Shown here one piece after another: positions 15,156-21,662 of a stretch of DNA of 33,842 nt. Both the position numbers and the translations under genes were made by a program. Origin of the DNA: an uncultured Bacteroidales bacterium (GTDB lineage Bacteria > Bacteroidota > Bacteroidia > Bacteroidales > Bacteroidaceae). Where the stretch lies: the NCBI GenBank assembly GCA_902792555.1, contig CADAZW010000014.1, positions 1 to 33,842 of the forward strand, given 5' to 3'. Position 1 is the stretch's first letter. Every line of letters starts with the position of its first letter. Below the pieces are notes generated by a model. That model did not search any database and had not been told where the DNA came from. It saw nothing but the letters and a program-made list of their open reading frames with translations.

Positions 15156-15196
15156 AAAAAGAAAAGTCCTGCTTCCTTGGTGTGAAGCAGGACTTT
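15156..15196 (-). terminator. attenuator terminator hairpin of the Phe/Tyr operon
   Basis: On the minus strand AAAGTCCTGCTTC (15196-15184) pairs perfectly over 13 bp with GAAGCAGGACTTT (15175-15163) around an 8-nt loop, followed by TTCTTTTT. It lies between the leader peptide and pheA, so it can stop transcription before the operon. Its 5' arm plus loop (15190-15179) is also an exact 12-nt complement of 15249-15238, the antiterminator arm at the end of the leader peptide. Confidence 0.92.
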
Positions 15197-15249
15197 CGTT
15201 ATGGTTCTCTGTAATGACTCAATACGGCACAGCCAATCTGCTTCACACC
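15179..15249 (-). promoter_or_regulatory. antiterminator pairing of the Phe/Tyr attenuator
   Basis: GGTGTGAAGCAG (15249-15238) is perfectly complementary to CTGCTTCACACC (15190-15179). The first arm covers the stop codon of the leader peptide. A ribosome that reaches the stop would mask it and let the terminator form. A ribosome stalled at the Phe/Tyr codons would leave it free to sequester the terminator's 5' arm. Confidence 0.85.
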
Positions 15250-15305
15250 CTTGAGGAGGCAAAGTAGTAATAGTAAAAGCCGAAAAACTGCACCTGAGAA
15301 ATCAT
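15243..15305 (-). CDS. Phe/Tyr leader peptide (attenuation sensor), 20 aa
   Basis: An ATG at 15305 opens a 20-codon frame ending in TGA at 15243. Its middle reads FFGFYYYYF: four Phe and four Tyr among nine residues, exactly the amino acids made by the operon that follows. It begins about 25 nt after the predicted transcription start and ends over the antiterminator arm. This is the arrangement of Phe and Trp leader peptides in enterobacteria. Here Phe and Tyr codons together would report both end products of the shared operon. Confidence 0.9.
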   Translation of the reverse strand: MISQVQFFGFYYYYFASSRV

Positions 15306-15332
15306 TTTTGCTGATTTTGTTCGTTTCGACTG

Positions 15333-15362
15333 CAAAATTAGAACAAAAAAATTAAAAACAAA
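15333..15362 (-). promoter_or_regulatory. promoter of the aromatic amino acid operon
   Basis: On the minus strand TTTG (15362-15359), an 18-bp gap and TAATTTTG (15340-15333) match the Bacteroidota consensus, the spacing being 1 bp short. It would start transcription near 15326, just ahead of the leader peptide. The remaining bases up to the CDP-alcohol phosphotransferase start at 15440 are AT-rich, and I see no clear plus-strand promoter in them. Confidence 0.75.
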
Positions 15363-15439
15363 GAAAATTCATAAATAAATAGCCCTTTTGCAGTAAAAAA
15401 GATAAAACATACGCCCAAATCTGCCGTTTATAACACAAA

Positions 15440-16369
15440 ATGCTTAACTTCGCAGCCCAATCAGACGCCATGCCCACATTAAAGCAGCAAGTACTCGCCA
15501 CCATGAAGTCGCGCGACACCGAGGGCCCCTTCGAGCTCTATGTGACGCGTACGCCCGGCTATCTGTGGGCGCTGCTGTTCCGCAGGATGAGGGTGCACCC
15601 CATAGTGGTGACAGTGGTCTCCATGCTTATCGGCTGCGCCAGCGGCTACTTCTTCTATCTGCCCGAGCTGAAGTATAACGTGGTGGGAATGGTGCTGCTC
15701 ATCTGGGCCAACTGGTACGACTGCGCCGACGGCCAGCTGGCGCGCATGACAGGCAAGACCAGCCAGATAGGCCGGGTGCTGGACGGATTTGCAGGCGACC
15801 TCTGGTTCTTCTGCATCTATTCAGGCATAGCCGAGCGCCTGCGCCCCGAGTGGGGGCTGTGGAGCTGGGTGCTGGTGGTGGCGGCAGGAATATTCTTCCA
15901 TGCACGCCAGTGCTCGCTGGCCGACTACTACCGCAATGCCCACCTCTACTTCATCGGTGCGGCAAACGAGCTGGAGCGCTCAGCCGACATCGAGGCTGAA
16001 TATCACACCCTCAAATGGCGCTCGCGGGACTGGTTTCACAAGCTCTACCTGCTGTGCTACGGCAGCTACACCCGCGGTCAGGAGAACCCCACGCCGCAGT
16101 TTCAGAAACTATATAATAATGTACGCGAACGATACGGCAACAATCTCCCCGCTGAGCTGCGCAGTAGCTACCGCGCCTTCTCCAAGCCGCTGATGCCGCT
16201 CTGCCAGATACTCACCTTCGACGCCCGCGTGGGAGTGCTCTTCCTCTCGATGATCGTAGGCCTACCCTGGCTCTACCCCGCTCTGGAGATCACCGCCTTC
16301 GAGGCACTGCGCATCTACGTCAACCACCGACACGAAAAAGAATGCAAGAAACTAGGAATATTGTTTTGA
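15440..16369 (+). CDS. CDP-alcohol phosphotransferase family membrane protein
   Basis: Members move a phospho-alcohol from a CDP-linked donor to a lipid or polyol acceptor. The family signature DG(x)2AR(x)nG(x)3D(x)3D is present as DCADGQLARMTGKTSQIGR...LDGFAGD (around residues 95-122), with all metal-binding Asp residues. Hydrophobic segments flank it (for example PIVVTVVSMLIGCASGYFF and WVLVVAAGIFFHA). At 309 aa it is longer than typical PgsA or PssA because of a soluble C-terminal region. An ATG at 15470 (MPTLKQQ) is an alternative start. It overlaps the next gene, a cytidylyltransferase, by 28 bp; such an enzyme could supply its CDP-activated substrate. Confidence 0.88.
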   Translation: MLNFAAQSDAMPTLKQQVLATMKSRDTEGPFELYVTRTPGYLWALLFRRMRVHPIVVTVVSMLIGCASGYFFYLPELKYNVVGMVLLIWANWYDCADGQLARMTGKTSQIGRVLDGFAGDLWFFCIYSGIAERLRPEWGLWSWVLVVAAGIFFHARQCSLADYYRNAHLYFIGAANELERSADIEAEYHTLKWRSRDWFHKLYLLCYGSYTRGQENPTPQFQKLYNNVRERYGNNLPAELRSSYRAFSKPLMPLCQILTFDARVGVLFLSMIVGLPWLYPALEITAFEALRIYVNHRHEKECKKLGILF

Positions 16370-17049
16370 TTTTGGCCGGAGGCCGAGGCACGCGCTTCAA
16401 CTCCATGCGCCCCAAGCAGTACATAGAAGTGGACGGCCTGCCTATCCTCTCCTATACACTGCGTGCCTTTGAACGCCACCCGCTGGTCACCGACATCTTC
16501 GTGGTCTGCTCACCCGAGTGGAACAGCTATGTCGAGGCGCAGGCGGGCCGTCATGGCTTCACCAAGTTCAGGGATTGCATAGCTTCGGGCGATACATCCT
16601 ATCGCTCTATGTGTAACGGCATCCACGCTTTGGTGGCAGCGGGCGTGGACAGTGACAGCGTGGTCATGGTGCATGATGCCGTTCGCCCGCTTATTTCTCA
16701 CGACACCATCACCAACAACATCACCGTGTGCCGCCAGTATGGCAACGCCATCACGGTCATCTATAGCAACGAAGCCTACATGCGCGTCACCGGCTCCAAC
16801 GAAGCCGCCGGCTTTGCCATGCGCGAGGACTTCATGCGCGCGCAGACTCCCCACACCTTCCACCTCGCCGACCTCAGTGCACTCATTGATCAGGCCGATG
16901 CGCAGGGCATCACGTGCTCGCAGTCACTCTTCACCCTCGCCAACGAGCTCGGCCACAAGCCCCTCTACATCGCGCAGGGCAACATGCTCAACTTCAAGAT
17001 AACGCAGCCCCACGACCTCAAGTATTTCCGTGCCCTGAAGGATATCTGA
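16342..17049 (+). CDS. IspD/TarI-type cytidylyltransferase
   Basis: The GT-A-like nucleotidyltransferase fold is evident: LILAGGRGTRFNSMRPKQYIEVDGLPIL (CTP-binding loop with Arg and Lys), VVMVHDAVRPLI, RAQTPHTFHL and NFKITQPHDL. It transfers CMP onto a sugar or polyol phosphate. True IspD proteins carry a T-D-(D/E)-x-S segment before the last strand, and here the segment reads TCSQSLFTLANELG, closer to TarI-type (ribitol phosphate) relatives. Its overlap with a CDP-alcohol phosphotransferase makes synthesis of a CDP-polyol for a lipid headgroup or surface polymer likelier than isoprenoid synthesis. Length 235 aa is normal; a terminator follows. Confidence 0.82.
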   Translation: MQETRNIVLILAGGRGTRFNSMRPKQYIEVDGLPILSYTLRAFERHPLVTDIFVVCSPEWNSYVEAQAGRHGFTKFRDCIASGDTSYRSMCNGIHALVAAGVDSDSVVMVHDAVRPLISHDTITNNITVCRQYGNAITVIYSNEAYMRVTGSNEAAGFAMREDFMRAQTPHTFHLADLSALIDQADAQGITCSQSLFTLANELGHKPLYIAQGNMLNFKITQPHDLKYFRALKDI

Positions 17050-17081
17050 AACCATAACAATAACCAATAATGACGTCTTAC

Positions 17082-17113
17082 AACGGAGCCTGCATACGCG
17101 GGCTCCGTTTTTT
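17082..17113 (+). terminator. rho-independent terminator after the cytidylyltransferase gene
   Basis: AACGGAGCC (17082-17090) pairs with GGCTCCGTT (17101-17109) over 9 bp around a 10-nt loop and runs into six T. Confidence 0.88.
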
Positions 17114-17146
17114 ACTGTCTTTCCCAGGGAGTTATCTCCTATCTCT

Positions 17147-17335
17147 CGCGAACTATCCCCGTATTCTCGCGAACTCTCCCCGTGTCACCGCGAACTCTCC
17201 CCGAGTTAGCGCGAACTTCCCCCATATTACCGCGAACTATCCCCGAACTCCCGCGATTTTATCGCGTGTTCGCGGGATTTTTCTGCGAGCCCGTTGAAAA
17301 TTTCTGCGATCTCGTCGAATTTATGTCCGTGCTCG
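17147..17335. repeat. 21-bp-period tandem array B (9 units)
   Basis: Units start at 17147, 17168, 17189, 17210, 17231, 17252, 17273, 17294 and 17315, always 21 bp apart. Units 1-5 share CGCGAACTNTCCCCG followed by about six variable bases. Unit 6 keeps only CGCGA. Unit 7 has CGGGATTT, like array A. Units 7-8 share TTTCTGCGA. The period equals seven codons, so one frame reads as heptapeptides (ANSPRVT, ANSPRVS, ANFPHIT), but that frame would start upstream of the terminator and I do not call it a gene. Confidence 0.85.
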
Positions 17336-17347
17336 CTTGTTTTTCTT

Positions 17348-17424
17348 AGCTAAGAAAAGTTCTAACCTTAACTAAGAAAAGTTCTTTCCTTAACTAAGAA
17401 AAGTTCTTTTCTTAACTAAGAAAA
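17348..17424. repeat. 22-bp tandem array (3.5 units)
   Basis: ANCTAAGAAAAGTTCT recurs at 17348, 17370, 17392 and (partial) 17414, a 22-bp period. Each unit contains an AAGAA...TTCTT dyad, and unit junctions form CTTANCTAAG palindromes. It ends 36 bp before the -7 box of the HU-like gene. Confidence 0.88.
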
Positions 17425-17459
17425 TAGAATTTCCTCTGCTTTATTTCGCGGGAAATGGC

Positions 17460-17467
17460 TATATTTG
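17460..17467 (+). promoter_or_regulatory. putative -7 box of the HU-like gene
   Basis: TATATTTG fits TAnnTTTG. The upstream -33 element is weak (TTTA near 17441). The site lies directly after the stacked repeats. Confidence 0.5.
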
Positions 17468-17492
17468 CAGCTGAGAACGGGAAAAAATTTAA

Positions 17493-17531
17493 TGAGATAA
17501 CTATAAAAAATATTGAGATAACTATAAAAAA
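17493..17531 (+). repeat. 21-bp direct repeat in the 5' leader of the HU-like gene
   Basis: TGAGATAACTATAAAAAA occurs at 17493-17510 and again at 17514-17531, 21 bp apart, between the -7 box and the ATG at 17542. The position inside the leader, close to the start codon, is suitable for control of translation or binding of the gene's own product. Confidence 0.8.
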
Positions 17532-17541
17532 ACACGAAGTC

Positions 17542-18138
17542 ATGAATGTTCAAACTGTATTGAGGAGAAGTAACCTTACCGACGGCAAAGGCAAGGGCAA
17601 GGTGTATGCTACTCTGGCGCGCTACAGCACTATCACCACGCCGGAGCTGATAAACTACCTGCTCCAGAACTCGCAGGTGGGTGCCGGCGAGGCACGCAGG
17701 GTGATTGAGGGCCTGCTGGAGCAGTTTAAGGTGTTCCTGCCTAATGGGCACGCCATAAAGATTGACGGGCTGGGCACATTCTCGCTGCGCATGCGCAGTG
17801 ATGTGGAGCTGGACGAAGACGGCAAGTATGTGCTCAAGAACGCGCGCATCGACAAGGTGAATTTCGTGCCGGACCGCAGGCTGGTGATGGAGCTGAACAA
17901 GATTCACTTCCTGCCGCCGAAGGCTGACCTGACCAATGTGCGTCACCTCACCGACGAGGAGGCTGAGGCTCTGGCGCTGAGCATGCTGGGGGAGAGCGGA
18001 TTCTTTATGATAGAGGATTTCATGTACTCCGCCCGCGTGTCTTACTCAACGGCTTACCGCCACCTCAAGAAGCTGGTGGAGCGCGGGGTGCTCTACAGAG
18101 GCGGCGGCCGTGGACGCGCAGTTTATATGAGGCCTTAG
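17542..18138 (+). CDS. HU-like DNA-binding protein with C-terminal winged helix-like domain
   Basis: From the ATG at 17542 the protein is 198 aa. Residues ~1-120 match the HU-related family of Bacteroidota (YATLARYSTITTPELINYLL, GEARRVIEGLLEQFKVFLPNGHAIKIDGLGTFSLRM), with the GLGTFSLR strand typical of HU/IHF arms. Residues ~128-198 add a helix-turn-helix-like segment (VSYSTAYRHLKKLVERGVLYRGG) followed by a basic wing (GRGRAVYMRP), which reads as a winged helix. HU family members bend and organise DNA; the extra domain suggests site-selective binding. An in-frame ATG at 17455 lies upstream of the predicted transcription start and is rejected. The gene sits behind three different tandem repeats. 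Confidence 0.85.
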   Translation: MNVQTVLRRSNLTDGKGKGKVYATLARYSTITTPELINYLLQNSQVGAGEARRVIEGLLEQFKVFLPNGHAIKIDGLGTFSLRMRSDVELDEDGKYVLKNARIDKVNFVPDRRLVMELNKIHFLPPKADLTNVRHLTDEEAEALALSMLGESGFFMIEDFMYSARVSYSTAYRHLKKLVERGVLYRGGGRGRAVYMRP

Positions 18139-18171
18139 CAGGCTGGCGTCGGGCTAAGGCTGCGGCCTGCG

Positions 18172-18870
18172 TCAGAGGTCGTAGTCGTCGATGGTGTCGT
18201 TGAGAAAGTCGATGAATGGCTTGCCGGCCTTGAAGCGTTGGGCTACCTGGTCCAGCCAGTCGGGAGCCTGAAAGAAGTCAATGGGCAGGGCGCATCCGCT
18301 GGAATACATGCGCGGCTGCAGATACTGGGGGTAGGGGAAGTCTTTGGGGAAGCCCTTGGGCATGGTCTTGAGCAGATCGTAGCCAAGGGTGGGGAAAGCC
18401 TTGCGGAATTGCGGTTCCTCAACTATCTCGCGGAAGGTGGCGAGGTCCTCCACGATTGACATGCGCACTTCCCGGAGTATGTTTGGCGGCAGATACCATG
18501 TGCCGGCGGCCATGAACGGGCCGTTGAGCTCCTCCCACTGGCTTTCGTTGGCAGGCGATGGCGGCTGCAGGTGGAGATAGTAGCCGGCGTGGAAGCTCTG
18601 CTTGCCCTTGGCGCTGATGTAGCAGCCCAGGTGGGTCTTGTAGGGCGATTTGTCCTGCGAGAAGCGCACGTCGCGGTAGATGCGGTAGGTGCAGTCCTTG
18701 ACGTCGAGGTGGCTGACGGTGGGGTCAAACTGGCTGATGCGCACCAGCAGGCCTTTCACGATGTCGTTGAATTGCGAGCGCACCTCGTCGTACCAGGCGC
18801 GGTGGGACTGAAACCATTCTCTGTTGTTGTTGGCCGCCAGCTCGCGGAGGAAACGGAATATTTCTTGCAT
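18172..18870 (-). CDS. DUF2461 domain protein
   Basis: This is a full-length (232 aa) member of the DUF2461/TIGR02453 family of unknown biochemical role. The hallmark segments are LRELAANNNREWFQSHRAWYDEV, the TYRIYRDVRFSQDKSPYKTHLG core, and GYYLHLQP with GTWYLPPNILREVR. It has no signal peptide and no membrane segment, so it is cytoplasmic. It stands alone between an HU-like gene on the other strand and the nuo operon. A -7-like box lies upstream at 18967-18974. Confidence 0.9.
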   Translation of the reverse strand: MQEIFRFLRELAANNNREWFQSHRAWYDEVRSQFNDIVKGLLVRISQFDPTVSHLDVKDCTYRIYRDVRFSQDKSPYKTHLGCYISAKGKQSFHAGYYLHLQPPSPANESQWEELNGPFMAAGTWYLPPNILREVRMSIVEDLATFREIVEEPQFRKAFPTLGYDLLKTMPKGFPKDFPYPQYLQPRMYSSGCALPIDFFQAPDWLDQVAQRFKAGKPFIDFLNDTIDDYDL

Positions 18871-18886
18871 GAATGTTGGGGTTTGC

Positions 18887-18921
18887 GGTTAATGGTTATT
18901 GGTTAACGGTTATTGGTTATA
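18887..18921. repeat. 7-bp tandem spacer repeat (5 units)
   Basis: Five consecutive 7-bp units GGTTANN run without a break. A 19-bp stretch (18901-18919) recurs exactly, in reverse complement, at 27957-27975 between nuoM and nuoN. Confidence 0.85.
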
Positions 18922-18966
18922 GAATTTTTCTAACCTCTAACCTTTCCGCGTTGTTTGTCTGTGCTG

Positions 18967-18974
18967 CAAAGGTA
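18967..18974 (-). promoter_or_regulatory. putative -7 box of the DUF2461 gene
   Basis: On the minus strand TACCTTTG fits TAnnTTTG. A TTG lies 17 bp upstream, 2 bp short of the usual spacing. It would give a leader of about 90 nt that carries the 7-bp repeats. Confidence 0.45.
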
Positions 18975-19130
18975 GCAAAATTGTCGGTAGGCAAGGGCGA
19001 ATCAAGGCAAAAAGAGACAAAAGGTTGCTGCGGGGCAATAATTGTGCGCCTATTATATAAGGTATTAGGAAAAAAATGTTTAATTTCGCGGCGCAAATTG
19101 ATATATTTTAACTTTACTAATACCAGAGTT

Positions 19131-19481
19131 ATGAACTTTACTTTATTTTTGACCGTCTTGCTTACAGGCATCCTGTTTGTAGGACTGGTGGTGGTGCTTG
19201 CCGGCTGGCTGGCTCCCCGCTCGTTCAACAAGCAGAAGCTGGAGGCTTACGAATGCGGTATCCCGACGCGCGGCTCCTCGTGGGCTCAGTTTCATGTGGG
19301 ATACTATTTGTTTGCCATTCTGTTTTTGATGTTTGACGTTGAGACGATGTTTCTCTTCCCATGGGCCACGATTGCCAAGAGCCTCGGCTCGGGCGGCCTG
19401 CTGGCTGTATTGTTCTTCCTCGTCATTTTGGTTCTGGGCCTTGCATATGCCTGGAGGAAAGGAGCGTTAGCATGGAAGTAA
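19131..19481 (+). CDS. nuoA: NADH-quinone oxidoreductase subunit A
   Basis: This is a small membrane subunit of complex I, 116 aa with three transmembrane helices, at the junction between the peripheral and membrane arms. The family block YECGIPTRGSSWAQFHVGYY, followed by LFLMFDVETMFLFPWA, is present, including the conserved Cys loop and the acidic D-E pair in the second helix. The start is the ATG at 19131; the open frame upstream is non-coding leader. A degenerate -7 box (TAATTTCG, 19081-19088) may drive the operon. It overlaps nuoB by 10 bp. Confidence 0.95.
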   Translation: MNFTLFLTVLLTGILFVGLVVVLAGWLAPRSFNKQKLEAYECGIPTRGSSWAQFHVGYYLFAILFLMFDVETMFLFPWATIAKSLGSGGLLAVLFFLVILVLGLAYAWRKGALAWK

Positions 19482-20059
19482 AAAAGAGAGCCAAGATTAA
19501 GTCCTTCCCCTACGAGGAGTTTAAGGACAACGAGACTTACGAGAAACTGGTGCAGGAGCTCAATCAGAACGGCGCCAACGTGATTGTAACCCAGCTGGAC
19601 AACCTCATCGACTGGGGTCGCAGCAACTCGCTGTGGCCGCTGACGTTTGCCACCAGCTGCTGCGGCATCGAGTTTATGGCCGTGTGCGCTGCACGCTACG
19701 ACATTGCCCGCTTCGGCTTTGAAGTGACTCGCAACAGTCCGCGCCAGGCTGACGTGATACTGGTGAGCGGCACCATCACGACCAAGATGGCGCCGGTGCT
19801 CAAGCGACTCTATGACCAGATGGCCGACCCCAAGTATGTGGTGGCCGTGGGCGGATGCGCCATCAGCGGCGGACCGTTCACCAAGTCCTACCATGTGCTG
19901 AAGGGCGTTGACAAGATCATACCCGTTGACGTCTATGTGCCCGGCTGCCCGCCGAGACCGGAGTCGTTCCTCTACGGCATGATGCAGCTGCAGCGTAAGG
20001 TTAAGGTTGAGCAGTTCTTCGGAACTACTAATAGGAAGGAAAAAGAACCAAAAGAGTAG
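19472..20059 (+). CDS. nuoB: NADH-quinone oxidoreductase subunit B
   Basis: NuoB holds iron-sulfur cluster N2, the last redox centre before quinone. All four ligand cysteines are visible in context: the adjacent pair in TSCCGIEFMA, VGGCAISGG and VPGCPPRPES. From the ATG at 19472 it is 195 aa, with a charged N-terminal ~30 residues and a basic/acidic tail (NRKEKEPKE). Its start lies within the last codons of nuoA, which points to translational coupling. The nuoCD gene follows after 6 bp. Confidence 0.97.
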   Translation: MEVKKRAKIKSFPYEEFKDNETYEKLVQELNQNGANVIVTQLDNLIDWGRSNSLWPLTFATSCCGIEFMAVCAARYDIARFGFEVTRNSPRQADVILVSGTITTKMAPVLKRLYDQMADPKYVVAVGGCAISGGPFTKSYHVLKGVDKIIPVDVYVPGCPPRPESFLYGMMQLQRKVKVEQFFGTTNRKEKEPKE

Positions 20060-20065
20060 AATACC

Positions 20066-21634
20066 ATGACTTTAGATAATATCAAGACTTTGGAGCCCTC
20101 GCAGCTCCGCGCCGAGATGCAGGGGCTCAAGGCCAAGGGCTTTGACTACCTCAGCAACCTCATCGGCATGGACTGGGGCGAGGAGGGCGGCCTGGGAGTG
20201 GTCTATTGCGTGGAGAACACCCAGACCCACGAGCAGGTATGGCTCAAGACTGCCACTGCCGACCGCGAGCAGCCCGTGCTGCCCACCGTGAGCGACCTCT
20301 GGGACATCGCCAACATCTATGAGCGCGAGGCCTACGACTTCTATGGCATCATCTTTGCCGGCCATCCCGACATGCGCCGCATCTTCCTCCGCGAGGACTG
20401 GGTGGGATACCCCATGCGCAAGGACGACAAGCCTGCCGAACAGAACCCGCTGCGCATGACCAACGAGCCACTGGCCGACGATACTACTGAGTACACCATG
20501 CAGCCCGACGGCACCCTGACCACCAAGAAGAACGTGGTGTTCGGTCCCGACGACTACGTGGTAAACATTGGTCCGCAGCATCCCTCTACTCACGGAGTGC
20601 TCCACTTCCGCGTAGCGCTGGACGGCGAGATTATCCGCAAGATTGACCCCGTGCTGGGCTACATACACCGCGGCGTGGAGAAGCTCAATGAGAGCTACAC
20701 CTATCCGCAGACGCTGGCCCTGACCGACCGCCTGGACTACCTGGGCGCCATGCAGAGCCGCCATGCGCTGTGCATGTGTATTGAGAAGGCCATGGGCATT
20801 GAGGTGAGCGACAGGGTGCAGGTGGTACGCACCATCCTCGATGAGTTGCAGCGTATTGACAGTCACATACTGTTCTTCAGCTGCCTCTGCCAGGATATGG
20901 GCGCCACTACGGCATTCCTCTATGGATTCCGCGACCGCGAGAAGATTCTCGACATCTTCGAGGAGACCTGCGGCGGGCGCCTCATCATCAACTACAATAC
21001 TATTGGCGGCCTGATGGCCGACATTCACCCCAACTTCCAGAAGAGGGTGAAGGAGTTTATCCCCTATATGCGTAAGAATATCAAGGAATACCACGCTCTG
21101 TTTACCGGCAACGTGATATTCCAGAATCGCTCCAAGGGCATCGGCCCGCTCACCAAGGAGCAGGCTATCAGCTTCGGCTGCACCGGTGGTACGGGCCGTG
21201 CTGCCGGATGGGCCAACGATGTGAGGAAGAATCATCCTTACGCAGCCTATGACAGGGTTGAGTTCAATCAGGTGCTCCGCGAGAGCGGCGACAGCTTCGA
21301 CCGCTACATGATACGTCTGGACGAGATATTGGAGAGCCTCAATATCATTGAGCAGCTCATCGACAATATCCCCGAGGGCAATTACAAGGAGAAGACCAAG
21401 CCCATCATCAAGGTGCCGGAGGGCACTTACTATCAGGCTGTTGAGACCAGCCGTGGCGAGTTTGGCGTATTCCTGGAAAGCAAGGGCGACAAGAGCCCTT
21501 ACCGTCTGCACTATCGCTCCACAGGCCTGCCTCTGGTGGCTGCCATGGATACTGCGTGCCGCGGATTTAAGATTGCCGACTTAGTAACCATCGGTGGCAC
21601 AATGGATTATATCGTGCCTGATATTGACCGTTGA
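20066..21634 (+). CDS. nuoCD: fused NADH-quinone oxidoreductase subunit C/D
   Basis: This fusion forms part of the connecting module of complex I and the quinone pocket. Residues ~1-150 are NuoC ([60 protein letters not shown]). Residues ~165-522 are NuoD, with [38 protein letters not shown] and the C-terminal end DIVPDIDR-like terminus ([10 protein letters not shown]). The His of HPSTHG lines the quinone site. The NuoC part lacks the longer N-terminal region of stand-alone NuoC. Fusion of C and D is shared with E. coli and other Bacteroidota. Confidence 0.97.
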   Translation: MTLDNIKTLEPSQLRAEMQGLKAKGFDYLSNLIGMDWGEEGGLGVVYCVENTQTHEQVWLKTATADREQPVLPTVSDLWDIANIYEREAYDFYGIIFAGHPDMRRIFLREDWVGYPMRKDDKPAEQNPLRMTNEPLADDTTEYTMQPDGTLTTKKNVVFGPDDYVVNIGPQHPSTHGVLHFRVALDGEIIRKIDPVLGYIHRGVEKLNESYTYPQTLALTDRLDYLGAMQSRHALCMCIEKAMGIEVSDRVQVVRTILDELQRIDSHILFFSCLCQDMGATTAFLYGFRDREKILDIFEETCGGRLIINYNTIGGLMADIHPNFQKRVKEFIPYMRKNIKEYHALFTGNVIFQNRSKGIGPLTKEQAISFGCTGGTGRAAGWANDVRKNHPYAAYDRVEFNQVLRESGDSFDRYMIRLDEILESLNIIEQLIDNIPEGNYKEKTKPIIKVPEGTYYQAVETSRGEFGVFLESKGDKSPYRLHYRSTGLPLVAAMDTACRGFKIADLVTIGGTMDYIVPDIDR

Positions 21635-21662
21635 CAATTACCTAATTTATTATTATAGAAAA

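Noticed and set aside
16342-17049. annotation as ispD of isoprenoid synthesis
   Set aside because: The diagnostic T-D-(D/E)-x-S segment is missing and the genetic context is a CDP-alcohol phosphotransferase, so only the wider IspD/TarI family is claimed.
17070-17297. 75-residue open frame reading as heptapeptide repeats through array B
   Set aside because: It would start upstream of and run through the terminator hairpin at 17082-17113, the repeats do not show a codon-like pattern of silent changes, and array C gives an unrelated peptide with the same period.
17147-17335. CRISPR array
   Set aside because: The period is only 21 bp, conserved cores are at most ~15 bp and degenerate, the filler is 6-12 bp and there are no cas genes nearby.
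18873-19130. N-terminal extension of NuoA
   Set aside because: The stretch contains spacer repeats and the opposite-strand promoter region. NuoA homologues begin at the ATG at 19131.
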